A DNA stretch of 64,000 nucleotides from Smittia aterrima (GCA_033063855.1 CP093831.1:20150001-20214000), one strand, 5' to 3'; positions 48,101 to 60,663 are shown, counted from the stretch's first letter. The notes: generated from the letters alone by a model not told the origin. Numbers and translations are program-made.

Positions 48101-51100
48101 GGTAGTTGTATCTTCAGAGCCGAGAGTTGTTGTTTCAACATTTCCAATAGTTGTCTGGTCAGAAGCGGTAGTTGTATCTTCAGAGCCGAGAGTTGTTGTT
48201 TCAACATTTCCAATAGTTGTCTGGTCAGAAGCGGTAGTTGTATCTTCAGAGCCGAGAGTTGTTGTTTCAACATTTCCAATAGTTGTCTGGTCAGAAGCGG
48301 TAGTTGTATCTTCAGAGCCGAGAGTTGTTGTTTCAACATTTCCAATAGTTGTCTGGTCAGAAGCGGTAGTTGTATCTTCAGAGCCGAGAGTTGTTGTTTC
48401 AACATTTCCAATAGTTGTCTGGTCAGAAGCGGTAGTTGTATCTTCAGAGCCGAGAGTTGTTGTTTCAACATTTCCAATAGTTGTCTGGTCAGAAGCGGTA
48501 GTTGTATCTTCAGAGCCGAGAGTTGTTGTTTCAACATTTCCAATAGTTGTCTGGTCAGAAGCGGTAGTTGTATCTTCAGAGCCGAGAGTTGTTGTTTCAA
48601 CATTTCCAATAGTTGTCTGGTCAGAAGCGGTAGTTGTATCTTCAGAGCCGAGAGTTGTTGTTTCAACATTTCCAATAGTTGTCTGGTCAGAAGCGGTAGT
48701 TGTATCTTCAGAGCCGAGAGTTGTTGTTTCAACATTTCCAATAGTTGTCTGGTCAGAAGCGGTAGTTGTATCTTCAGAGCCGAGAGTTGTTGTTTCAACA
48801 TTTCCAATAGTTGTCTGGTCAGAAGCGGTAGTTGTATCTTCAGAGCCGAGAGTTGTTGTTTCAACATTTCCAATAGTTGTCTGGTCAGAAGCGGTAGTTG
48901 TATCTTCAGAGCCGAGAGTTGTTGTTTCAACATTTCCAATAGTTGTCTGGTCAGAAGCGGTAGTTGTATCTTCAGAGCCGAGAGTTGTTGTTTCAACATT
49001 TCCAATAGTTGTCTGGTCAGAAGCGGTAGTTGTATCTTCAGAGCCGAGAGTTGTTGTTTCAACATTTCCAATAGTTGTCTGGTCAGAAGCGGTAGTTGTA
49101 TCTTCAGAGCCGAGAGTTGTTGTTTCAACATTTCCAATAGTTGTCTGGTCAGAAGCGGTAGTTGTATCTTCAGAGCCGAGAGTTGTTGTTTCAACATTTC
49201 CAATAGTTGTCTGGTCAGAAGCGGTAGTTGTATCTTCAGAGCCGAGAGTTGTTGTTTCAACATTTCCAATAGTTGTCTGGTCAGAAGCGGTAGTTGTATC
49301 TTCAGAGCCGAGAGTTGTTGTTTCAACATTTCCAATAGTTGTCTGGTCAGAAGCGGTAGTTGTATCTTCAGAGCCGAGAGTTGTTGTTTCAACATTTCCA
49401 ATAGTTGTCTGGTCAGAAGCGGTAGTTGTATCTTCAGAGCCGAGAGTTGTTGTTTCAACATTTCCAATAGTTGTCTGGTCAGAAGCGGTAGTTGTATCTT
49501 CAGAGCCGAGAGTTGTTGTTTCAACATTTCCAATAGTTGTCTGGTCAGAAGCGGTAGTTGTATCTTCAGAGCCGAGAGTTGTTGTTTCAACATTTCCAAT
49601 AGTTGTCTGGTCAGAAGCGGTAGTTGTATCTTCAGAGCCGAGAGTTGTTGTTTCAACATTTCCAATAGTTGTCTGGTCAGAAGCGGTAGTTGTATCTTCA
49701 GAGCCGAGAGTTGTTGTTTCAACATTTCCAATAGTTGTCTGGTCAGAAGCGGTAGTTGTATCTTCAGAGCCGAGAGTTGTTGTTTCAACATTTCCAATAG
49801 TTGTCTGGTCAGAAGCGGTAGTTGTATCTTCAGAGCCGAGAGTTGTTGTTTCAACATTTCCAATAGTTGTCTGGTCAGAAGCGGTAGTTGTATCTTCAGA
49901 GCCGAGAGTTGTTGTTTCAACATTTCCAATAGTTGTCTGGTCAGAAGCGGTAGTTGTATCTTCAGAGCCGAGAGTTGTTGTTTCAACATTTCCAATAGTT
50001 GTCTGGTCAGAAGCGGTAGTTGTATCTTCAGAGCCGAGAGTTGTTGTTTCAACATTTCCAATAGTTGTCTGGTCAGAAGCGGTAGTTGTATCTTCAGAGC
50101 CGAGAGTTGTTGTTTCAACATTTCCAATAGTTGTCTGGTCAGAAGCGGTAGTTGTATCTTCAGAGCCGAGAGTTGTTGTTTCAACATTTCCAATAGTTGT
50201 CTGGTCAGAAGCGGTAGTTGTATCTTCAGAGCCGAGAGTTGTTGTTTCAACATTTCCAATAGTTGTCTGGTCAGAAGCGGTAGTTGTATCTTCAGAGCCG
50301 AGAGTTGTTGTTTCAACATTTCCAATAGTTGTCTGGTCAGAAGCGGTAGTTGTATCTTCAGAGCCGAGAGTTGTTGTTTCAACATTTCCAATAGTTGTCT
50401 GGTCAGAAGCGGTAGTTGTATCTTCAGAGCCGAGAGTTGTTGTTTCAACATTTCCAATAGTTGTCTGGTCAGAAGCGGTAGTTGTATCTTCAGAGCCGAG
50501 AGTTGTTGTTTCAACATTTCCAATAGTTGTCTGGTCAGAAGCGGTAGTTGTATCTTCAGAGCCGAGAGTTGTTGTTTCAACATTTCCAATAGTTGTCTGG
50601 TCAGAAGCGGTAGTTGTATCTTCAGAGCCGAGAGTTGTTGTTTCAACATTTCCAATAGTTGTCTGGTCAGAAGCGGTAGTTGTATCTTCAGAGCCGAGAG
50701 TTGTTGTTTCAACATTTCCAATAGTTGTCTGGTCAGAAGCGGTAGTTGTATCTTCAGAGCCGAGAGTTGTTGTTTCAACATTTCCAATAGTTGTCTGGTC
50801 AGAAGCGGTAGTTGTATCTTCAGAGCCGAGAGTTGTTGTTTCAACATTTCCAATAGTTGTCTGGTCAGAAGCGGTAGTTGTATCTTCAGAGCCGAGAGTT
50901 GTTGTTTCAACATTTCCAATAGTTGTCTGGTCAGAAGCGGTAGTTGTATCTTCAGAGCCGAGAGTTGTTGTTTCAACATTTCCAATAGTTGTCTGGTCAG
51001 AAGCGGTAGTTGTATCTTCAGAGCCGAGAGTTGTTGTTTCAACATTTCCAATAGTTGTCTGGTCAGAAGCGGTAGTTGTATCTTCAGAGCCGAGAGTTGT

Positions 51101-54100
51101 TGTTTCAACATTTCCAATAGTTGTCTGGTCAGAAGCGGTAGTTGTATCTTCAGAGCCGAGAGTTGTTGTTTCAACATTTCCAATAGTTGTCTGGTCAGAA
51201 GCGGTAGTTGTATCTTCAGAGCCGAGAGTTGTTGTTTCAACATTTCCAATAGTTGTCTGGTCAGAAGCGGTAGTTGTATCTTCAGAGCCGAGAGTTGTTG
51301 TTTCAACATTTCCAATAGTTGTCTGGTCAGAAGCGGTAGTTGTATCTTCAGAGCCGAGAGTTGTTGTTTCAACATTTCCAATAGTTGTCTGGTCAGAAGC
51401 GGTAGTTGTATCTTCAGAGCCGAGAGTTGTTGTTTCAACATTTCCAATAGTTGTCTGGTCAGAAGCGGTAGTTGTATCTTCAGAGCCGAGAGTTGTTGTT
51501 TCAACATTTCCAATAGTTGTCTGGTCAGAAGCGGTAGTTGTATCTTCAGAGCCGAGAGTTGTTGTTTCAACATTTCCAATAGTTGTCTGGTCAGAAGCGG
51601 TAGTTGTATCTTCAGAGCCGAGAGTTGTTGTTTCAACATTTCCAATAGTTGTCTGGTCAGAAGCGGTAGTTGTATCTTCAGAGCCGAGAGTTGTTGTTTC
51701 AACATTTCCAATAGTTGTCTGGTCAGAAGCGGTAGTTGTATCTTCAGAGCCGAGAGTTGTTGTTTCAACATTTCCAATAGTTGTCTGGTCAGAAGCGGTA
51801 GTTGTATCTTCAGAGCCGAGAGTTGTTGTTTCAACATTTCCAATAGTTGTCTGGTCAGAAGCGGTAGTTGTATCTTCAGAGCCGAGAGTTGTTGTTTCAA
51901 CATTTCCAATAGTTGTCTGGTCAGAAGCGGTAGTTGTATCTTCAGAGCCGAGAGTTGTTGTTTCAACATTTCCAATAGTTGTCTGGTCAGAAGCGGTAGT
52001 TGTATCTTCAGAGCCGAGAGTTGTTGTTTCAACATTTCCAATAGTTGTCTGGTCAGAAGCGGTAGTTGTATCTTCAGAGCCGAGAGTTGTTGTTTCAACA
52101 TTTCCAATAGTTGTCTGGTCAGAAGCGGTAGTTGTATCTTCAGAGCCGAGAGTTGTTGTTTCAACATTTCCAATAGTTGTCTGGTCAGAAGCGGTAGTTG
52201 TATCTTCAGAGCCGAGAGTTGTTGTTTCAACATTTCCAATAGTTGTCTGGTCAGAAGCGGTAGTTGTATCTTCAGAGCCGAGAGTTGTTGTTTCAACATT
52301 TCCAATAGTTGTCTGGTCAGAAGCGGTAGTTGTATCTTCAGAGCCGAGAGTTGTTGTTTCAACATTTCCAATAGTTGTCTGGTCAGAAGCGGTAGTTGTA
52401 TCTTCAGAGCCGAGAGTTGTTGTTTCAACATTTCCAATAGTTGTCTGGTCAGAAGCGGTAGTTGTATCTTCAGAGCCGAGAGTTGTTGTTTCAACATTTC
52501 CAATAGTTGTCTGGTCAGAAGCGGTAGTTGTATCTTCAGAGCCGAGAGTTGTTGTTTCAACATTTCCAATAGTTGTCTGGTCAGAAGCGGTAGTTGTATC
52601 TTCAGAGCCGAGAGTTGTTGTTTCAACATTTCCAATAGTTGTCTGGTCAGAAGCGGTAGTTGTATCTTCAGAGCCGAGAGTTGTTGTTTCAACATTTCCA
52701 ATAGTTGTCTGGTCAGAAGCGGTAGTTGTATCTTCAGAGCCGAGAGTTGTTGTTTCAACATTTCCAATAGTTGTCTGGTCAGAAGCGGTAGTTGTATCTT
52801 CAGAGCCGAGAGTTGTTGTTTCAACATTTCCAATAGTTGTCTGGTCAGAAGCGGTAGTTGTATCTTCAGAGCCGAGAGTTGTTGTTTCAACATTTCCAAT
52901 AGTTGTCTGGTCAGAAGCGGTAGTTGTATCTTCAGAGCCGAGAGTTGTTGTTTCAACATTTCCAATAGTTGTCTGGTCAGAAGCGGTAGTTGTATCTTCA
53001 GAGCCGAGAGTTGTTGTTTCAACATTTCCAATAGTTGAAAGTTCATCAGTTGTTTCATTGCTGTCAACGCATGTGGTTTCTTCGTCGCTAGTGGTTGTAT
53101 TTTCAGAGCCGAGAGTTGTTGTTTCAACATTTCCAATAGTTGTCTGGTCAGAAGCGGTAGTTGTATCTTCAGAGCCGAGAGTTGTTGTTTCAACATTTCC
53201 AATAGTTGTCTGGTCAGAAGCGGTAGTTGTATCTTCAGAGCCGAGAGTTGTTGTTTCAACATTTCCAATAGTTGAAAGTTCATCAGTTGTTTCATTGCTG
53301 TCAACGCATGTGGTTTCTTCGTCGCTAGTGGTTGTATTTTCAGAGCCGAGAGTTGTTGTTTCAACATTTCCAATAGTTGTCTGGTCAGAAGCGGTAGTTG
53401 TATCTTCAGAGCCGAGAGTTGTTGTTTCAACATTTCCAATAGTTGAAAGTTCATCAGTTGTTTCATTGCTGTCAACGCATGTGGTTTCTTCGTCGCTAGT
53501 GGTTGTATTTTCATAGCCGAGAGTTGTTGTTTCAACATTTCCAATAGTTGTCTGGTCAGAAGCGGTAGTTGTATCTTCAGAGCCGAGAGTTGTTGTTTCA
53601 ACATTTCCAATAGTTGTCTGGTCAGAAGCGGTAGTTGTATCTTCAGAGCCGAGAGTTGTTGTTTCAACATTTCCAATAGTTGTCTGGTCAGAAGCGGTAG
53701 TTGTATCTTCAGAGCCGAGAGTTGTTGTTTCAACATTTCCAATAGTTGTCTGGTCAGAAGCGGTAGTTGTATCTTCAGAGCCGAGAGTTGTTGTTTCAAC
53801 ATTTCCAATAGTTGTCTGGTCAGAAGCGGTAGTTGTATCTTCAGAGCCGAGAGTTGTTGTTTCAACATTTCCAATAGTTGTCTGGTCAGAAGCGGTAGTT
53901 GTATCTTCAGAGCCGAGAGTTGTTGTTTCAACATTTCCAATAGTTGTCTGGTCAGAAGCGGTAGTTGTATCTTCAGAGCCGAGAGTTGTTGTTTCAACAT
54001 TTCCAATAGTTGTCTGGTCAGAAGCGGTAGTTGTATCTTCAGAGCCGAGAGTTGTTGTTTCAACATTTCCAATAGTTGTCTGGTCAGAAGCGGTAGTTGT

Positions 54101-57100
54101 ATCTTCAGAGCCGAGAGTTGTTGTTTCAACATTTCCAATAGTTGTCTGGTCAGAAGCGGTAGTTGTATCTTCAGAGCCGAGAGTTGTTGTTTCAACATTT
54201 CCAATAGTTGTCTGGTCAGAAGCGGTAGTTGTATCTTCAGAGCCGAGAGTTGTTGTTTCAACATTTCCAATAGTTGTCTGGTCAGAAGCGGTAGTTGTAT
54301 CTTCAGAGCCGAGAGTTGTTGTTTCAACATTTCCAATAGTTGTCTGGTCAGAAGCGGTAGTTGTATCTTCAGAGCCGAGAGTTGTTGTTTCAACATTTCC
54401 AATAGTTGTCTGGTCAGAAGCGGTAGTTGTATCTTCAGAGCCGAGAGTTGTTGTTTCAACATTTCCAATAGTTGTCTGGTCAGAAGCGGTAGTTGTATCT
54501 TCAGAGCCGAGAGTTGTTGTTTCAACATTTCCAATAGTTGTCTGGTCAGAAGCGGTAGTTGTATCTTCAGAGCCGAGAGTTGTTGTTTCAACATTTCCAA
54601 TAGTTGTCTGGTCAGAAGCGGTAGTTGTATCTTCAGAGCCGAGAGTTGTTGTTTCAACATTTCCAATAGTTGTCTGGTCAGAAGCGGTAGTTGTATCTTC
54701 AGAGCCGAGAGTTGTTGTTTCAACATTTCCAATAGTTGTCTGGTCAGAAGCGGTAGTTGTATCTTCAGAGCCGAGAGTTGTTGTTTCAACATTTCCAATA
54801 GTTGTCTGGTCAGAAGCGGTAGTTGTATCTTCAGAGCCGAGAGTTGTTGTTTCAACATTTCCAATAGTTGTCTGGTCAGAAGCGGTAGTTGTATCTTCAG
54901 AGCCGAGAGTTGTTGTTTCAACATTTCCAATAGTTGTCTGGTCAGAAGCGGTAGTTGTATCTTCAGAGCCGAGAGTTGTTGTTTCAACATTTCCAATTGT
55001 TGTCTGGTCAGAAGCGGTAGTTGTATCTTCAGAGCCGAGAGTTGTTGTTTCAACATTTCCAATAGTTGTCTGGTCAGAAGCGGTAGTTGTATCTTCAGAG
55101 CCGAGAGTTGTTGTTTCAACATTTCCAATAGTTGTCTGGTCAGAAGCGGTAGTTGTATCTTCAGAGCCGAGAGTTGTTGTTTCAACATTTCCAATAGTTG
55201 TCTGGTCAGAAGCGGTAGTTGTATCTTCAGAGCCGAGAGTTGTTGTTTCAACATTTCCAATAGTTGTCTGGTCAGAAGCGGTAGTTGTATCTTCAGAGCC
55301 GAGAGTTGTTGTTTCAACATTTCCAATTGTTGTCTGGTCAGAAGCGGTAGTTGTATCTTCAGAGCCGAGAGTTGTTGTTTCAACATTTCCAATAGTTGTC
55401 TGGTCAGAAGCGGTAGTTGTATCTTCAGAGCCGAGAGTTGTTGTTTCAACATTTCCAATAGTTGTCTGGTCAGAAGCGGTAGTTGTATCTTCAGAGCCGA
55501 GAGTTGTTGTTTCAACATTTCCAATAGTTGTCTGGTCAGAAGCGGTAGTTGTATCTTCAGAGCCGAGAGTTGTTGTTTCAACATTTCCAATAGTTGTCTG
55601 GTCAGAAGCGGTAGTTGTATCTTCAGAGCCGAGAGTTGTTGTTTCAACATTTCCAATAGTTGTCTGGTCAGAAGCGGTAGTTGTATCTTCAGAGCCGAGA
55701 GTTGTTGTTTCAACATTTCCAATAGTTGTCTGGTCAGAAGCGGTAGTTGTATCTTCAGAGCCGAGAGTTGTTGTTTCAACATTTCCAATAGTTGTCTGGT
55801 CAGAAGCGGTAGTTGTATCTTCAGAGCCGAGAGTTGTTGTTTCAACATTTCCAATAGTTGTCTGGTCAGAAGCGGTAGTTGTATCTTCAGAGCCGAGAGT
55901 TGTTGTTTCAACATTTCCAATAGTTGAAAGTTCATCAGTTGTTTCATTGCTGTCAACGCATGTGGTTTCTTCGTCGCTAGTGGTTGTATTTTCATAGCCG
56001 AGAGTTGTTGTTTCAACATTTCCAATAGTTGTCTGGTCAGAAGCGGTAGTTGTATCTTCATAGCCGAGAGTTGTTGTTTCAACATTTCCAATAGTTGTCT
56101 GGTCAGAAGCGGTAGTTGTATCTTCAGAGCCGAGAGTTGTTGTTTCAACATTTCCAATAGTTGAAAGTTCATCAGTTGTTTCATTGCTGTCAACGCATGT
56201 GGTTTCTTCGTCGCTAGTGGTTGTATCTTCAGAGCCGAGAGTTGTTGTTTCAACATTTCCAATAGTTGTCTGGTCAGAAGCGGTAGTTGTATCTTCAGAG
56301 CCGAGAGTTGTTGTTTCAACATTTCCAATAGTTGAAAGTTCATCAGTTGTTTCATTGCTGTCAACGCATGTGGTTTCTTCGTCGCTAGTGGTTGTATTTT
56401 CATAGCCGAGAGTTGTTGTTTCAACATTTCCAATAGTTGTCTGGTCAGAAGCGGTAGTTGTATCTTCAGAGCCGAGAGTTGTTGTTTCAACATTTCCAAT
56501 AGTTGTCTGGTCAGAAGCGGTAGTTGTATCTTCAGAGCCGAGAGTTGTTGTTTCAACATTTCCAATAGTTGTCTGGTCAGAAGCGGTAGTTGTATCTTCA
56601 GAGCCGAGAGTTGTTGTTTCAACATTTCCAATAGTTGTCTGGTCAGAAGCGGTAGTTGTATCTTCAGAGCCGAGAGTTGTTGTTTCAACATTTCCAATAG
56701 TTGTCTGGTCAGAAGCGGTAGTTGTATCTTCAGAGCCGAGAGTTGTTGTTTCAACATTTCCAATAGTTGTCTGGTCAGAAGCGGTAGTTGTATCTTCAGA
56801 GCCGAGAGTTGTTGTTTCAACATTTCCAATAGTTGTCTGGTCAGAAGCGGTAGTTGTATCTTCAGAGCCGAGAGTTGTTGTTTCAACATTTCCAATTGTT
56901 GTCTGGTCAGAAGCGGTAGTTGTATCTTCAGAGCCGAGAGTTGTTGTTTCAACATTTCCAATAGTTGTCTGGTCAGAAGCGGTAGTTGTATCTTCAGAGC
57001 CGAGAGTTGTTGTTTCAACATTTCCAATAGTTGTCTGGTCAGAAGCGGTAGTTGTATCTTCAGAGCCGAGAGTTGTTGTTTCAACATTTCCAATAGTTGT

Positions 57101-59835
57101 CTGGTCAGAAGCGGTAGTTGTATCTTCAGAGCCGAGAGTTGTTGTTTCAACATTTCCAATAGTTGTCTGGTCAGAAGCGGTAGTTGTATCTTCAGAGCCG
57201 AGAGTTGTTGTTTCAACATTTCCAATAGTTGTCTGGTCAGAAGCGGTAGTTGTATCTTCAGAGCCGAGAGTTGTTGTTTCAACATTTCCAATAGTTGTCT
57301 GGTCAGAAGCGGTAGTTGTATCTTCAGAGCCGAGAGTTGTTGTTTCAACATTTCCAATAGTTGTCTGGTCAGAAGCGGTAGTTGTATCTTCAGAGCCGAG
57401 AGTTGTTGTTTCAACATTTCCAATAGTTGTCTGGTCAGAAGCGGTAGTTGTATCTTCAGAGCCGAGAGTTGTTGTTTCAACATTTCCAATAGTTGTCTGG
57501 TCAGAAGCGGTAGTTGTATCTTCAGAGCCGAGAGTTGTTGTTTCAACATTTCCAATAGTTGTCTGGTCAGAAGCGGTAGTTGTATCTTCAGAGCCGAGAG
57601 TTGTTGTTTCAACATTTCCAATAGTTGTCTGGTCAGAAGCGGTAGTTGTATCTTCAGAGCCGAGAGTTGTTGTTTCAACATTTCCAATAGTTGTCTGGTC
57701 AGAAGCGGTAGTTGTATCTTCAGAGCCGAGAGTTGTTGTTTCAACATTTCCAATAGTTGTCTGGTCAGAAGCGGTAGTTGTATCTTCAGAGCCGAGAGTT
57801 GTTGTTTCAACATTTCCAATTGTTGTCTGGTCAGAAGCGGTAGTTGTATCTTCAGAGCCGAGAGTTGTTGTTTCAACATTTCCAATTGTTGTCTGGTCAG
57901 AAGCGGTAGTTGTATCTTCAGAGCCGAGAGTTGTTGTTTCAACATTTCCAATAGTTGTCTGGTCAGAAGCGGTAGTTGTATCTTCAGAGCCGAGAGTTGT
58001 TGTTTCAACATTTCCAATAGTTGTCTGGTCAGAAGCGGTAGTTGTATCTTCAGAGCCGAGAGTTGTTGTTTCAACATTTCCAATAGTTGTTGTCTGGTCA
58101 GAAGCGGTAGTTGTATCTTCAGAGCCGAGAGTTGTTGTTTCAACATTTCCAATAGTTGTCTGGTCAGAAGCGGTAGTTGTATCTTCAGAGCCGAGAGTTG
58201 TTGTTTCAACATTTCCAATTGTTGTCTGGTCAGAAGCGGTAGTTGTATCTTCAGAGCCGAGAGTTGTTGTTTCAACATTTCCAATAGTTGTCTGGTCAGA
58301 AGCGGTAGTTGTATCTTCAGAGCCGAGAGTTGTTGTTTCAACATTTCCAATAGTTGTCTGGTCAGAAGCGGTAGTTGTATCTTCAGAGCCGAGAGTTGTT
58401 GTTTCAACATTTCCAATAGTTGTCTGGTCAGAAGCGGTAGTTGTATCTTCAGAGCCGAGAGTTGTTGTTTCAACATTTCCAATAGTTGTCTGGTCAGAAG
58501 CGGTAGTTGTATCTTCAGAGCCGAGAGTTGTTGTTTCAACATTTCCAATTGTTGTCTGGTCAGAAGCGGTAGTTGTATCTTCAGAGCCGATAGTTGTTGT
58601 TTCAACATTTCCAATAGTTGTCTGGTCAGAAGCGGTAGTTGTATCTTCAGAGCCGAGAGTTGTTGTTTCAACATTTCCAATAGTTGTCTGGTCAGAAGCG
58701 GTAGTTGTATCTTCAGAGCCGAGAGTTGTTGTTTCAACATTTCCAATAGTTGTCTGGTCAGAAGCGGTAGTTGTATCTTCAGAGCCGAGAGTTGTTGTTT
58801 CAACATTTCCAATAGTTGTCTGGTCAGAAGCGGTAGTTGTATCTTCAGAGCCGAGAGTTGTTGTTTCAACATTTCCAATAGTTGTCTGGTCAGAAGCGGT
58901 AGTTGTATCTTCAGAGCCGAGAGTTGTTGTTTCAACATTTCCAATAGTTGTCTGGTCAGAAGCGGTAGTTGTATCTTCAGAGCCGAGAGTTGTTGTTTCA
59001 ACATTTCCAATTGTTGTCTGGTCAGAAGCGGTAGTTGTATCTTCAGAGCCGATAGTTGTTGTTTNNNNNNNNNNNNNNNNNNNNNNNNNNNNNNNNNNNN
59101 NNNNNNNNNNNNNNNNNNNNNNNNNNNNNNNNNNNNNNNNNNNNNNNNNNNNNNNNNNNNNNNNTGTGTTTTGTGAATTTTCCGATGATTCTTGTGAGCT
59201 TTCTGATCCGTCAGGTACTTCCACACATGTTGTTTGAGTTTTCAAACCATCTTCGGACGAAGAGTCCTTCTCAATATGTATACTCGTTGTTTGTATATGA
59301 GAAGCTATTAAAGAAATAGTTAATAGTTAATAAAATTTATTGAAAGTATGAATTGTGTTGTACCTTTAGTAGTTTTCTTAGTAGTTTCGTCTGAATAATC
59401 GTAATAGTACTCGATAACTGGTTTTTTGGACGTTTTTAAAGTTCCTCTTTTTATTATGATTCCTCTCTTTGTGGGATTTTCATGTGAATTTAGTTCATCG
59501 CAAGAGGAACTTGAACTTGAATCTAAAATTAAAATTTAAAAAAACATTCTGTAATTGAATAATTAAGAACCAAGTAACAATTTTTCTAAGTTACTTATTT
59601 TACGGTAAAATTTTTACCTAACTTTTCACTTATTAATTTAATTTGCTTGCGGATATTATTTTTTATTTTAATATTTTTGATAACTGCACTTACCAATGGA
59701 TTTATCTTCGTCACAACTTTCAGAATCATATAAATCTTCAATCGATTTTTGACTGATTTTAACGGCGGATTCACATTCACAAAATATTGACACTAAAAAT
59801 AATATTTTTAAAATTATTTTAAGCTTATTTTTCAT
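45112..59835 (-). CDS. Giant secreted Thr/Ser-rich acidic tandem-repeat protein
   Basis: Four exons: 59694-59835, 59364-59522, 45373-59304 and 45112-45314, about 4,811 residues counting the gap as drawn. Exon 1 encodes a signal peptide (MKNKLKIILKILFLVSIFC). Exon 2 is short, Ser-rich and then basic (TKRGIIIKRGTLKTSKKP). The 13.9-kb exon 3 holds about 200 copies of a 22-residue unit, TTTLGSEDTTTASDQTTIGN plus VE, with 8 Thr, 2 Ser, 4 acidic and no basic residues. Six longer units add a Cys and N-glycosylation sequons. The C-terminus is a small Cys-containing domain (CVNGKCSCDDDDTEC) and an acidic tail. It resembles a heavily O-glycosylated mucin. A repeat core in one exon, short 5' exons and one short 3' exon recall the layout of midge Balbiani-ring silk genes, though the repeat itself is unlike those. 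Secretion is inferred; tissue and role are unknown. Confidence 0.82.
45476..59064 (-). repeat. 66-bp tandem repeat array, about 200 copies
   Basis: A head-to-tail array of a 66-base unit, 13.6 kb long. From about 45540 to 53030 the copies look identical. Variation is confined to the half nearest the gene's 5' end: a silent ACT/ACA change, Leu/Ile and Ser/Tyr changes, one 3-base insertion near 58087, and six 105-base units with 39 extra bases. The unit length is a multiple of 3, so the array stays in frame at any copy number. Confidence 0.98.
53034..56435 (-). repeat. Two matching clusters of long repeat units (higher-order repeat)
   Basis: Long units begin at 53034, 53271 and 53442, and again at 55923, 56160 and 56331. 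The internal spacings are identical (237 then 171 bases). The clusters are 2,889 bases apart, equal to 39 standard plus 3 long units. This implies one 42-unit block was duplicated as a whole. The long units read TTCVDSNETTDELS in place of the ASDQT segment. Confidence 0.9.
59065..59164. other. Assembly gap of 100 N
   Basis: Exactly 100 undetermined bases at the N-terminal edge of the array, a usual placeholder for a gap of unknown size. Both flanks read in the same frame of the repeat gene, but true length and copy number are unknown. Confidence 0.99.
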
Positions 59836-60663
59836 TTCGACAGCTAAAGTACTTTGAAATAAATTTCAAGTTACTGTTCGATTGTGGAAGGCTGCAGCTT
59901 CTTTTATACGCCTCACGACTTCTTTTCTGAAACCATTATAATCCCTCACTAGCACACAAGAATTGCGTCTTTTCTTTAAAGTTAATGTCCTATCTACGCG
60001 ATACATTTGCGTCATTTTGTCTGGTTTTGGATGAAACATATGTCGGTTTTACCCTGAGCGGCCTGTTAAAAAATGCAACTTTCAGTATCTTGAAAACAAT
60101 GAGGGAAAATTGAAAATCCAACATCTGTGAACTTCTTTTCGAAAGCCTAAAGGAAAAAAAAAGAAAAAGAACATGAAGAGCAAAAGAGCTGACGCATTGC
60201 AAAATCACAGACATTAAAAAAAGGCAAAAGCAAATAGGAAGAGTCCTAAAGAAGCAAATAAAATATTTTCGTTGGCTCAAAAAATTCATCAAATTTTAAA
60301 TTGTGTCGATAAAAGATGTTCTTCTTGTTCAATTTGCGACAGTTGTTTTCCGTTTTTCATTCGAGATCGATGAACTCGTTTCAACATTCTGAACATTACT
60401 GGTGAACAAATAAAAGCGATATGGATCAATGTATGGATCACTCAGGCCCGAACCACTTGAGCTGTCAAGCCCATCATCAAATTTGCTCTCGAATGTCTTA
60501 TACTCGATTGAAAAACAGACATATTGAATATTTGGTAAATAGGTTTATTTTTTATTTGAGTCAATAATAAATCCGGTTAATTGTCTGGATGCTTTCGATT
60601 TCTCAACTACTTCAATTTGTTATTTGTTGGAGTCGATGATTTGGTTGAAAACATTAAAAAGCT
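59836..60663. other. Promoter side of the repeat gene and 3' flank of the next gene
   Basis: No coding sequence is visible. The left part is the upstream region of the giant repeat gene. The right part is the presumed 3' UTR of the gene ending at 60664 and includes one copy of a duplicated 3' element. Confidence 0.5.
60514..60571 (-). repeat. Direct repeat copy 1, in a 3' UTR
   Basis: Forty bases (60514-60553) are identical to 62391-62430, with weaker similarity to 60571. On the minus strand the copy lies about 110-150 bases after the stop of the gene at 60664 and includes an AATAAA signal. Confidence 0.85.

Noticed and set aside
45423..53516. Plus-strand open frame of 2,697 codons over the repeat array
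   Set aside because: It is the antisense shadow of the 66-bp repeats; it has no signal peptide, splice structure or unique ends, while the minus-strand Thr-rich frame has all of these.
45430..59226. Second minus-strand frame of 4,598 codons (Gln/Leu/Lys-rich)
   Set aside because: It is open only because the unit length is divisible by three; it does not join the signal-peptide exon or the Cys-containing last exon in phase.
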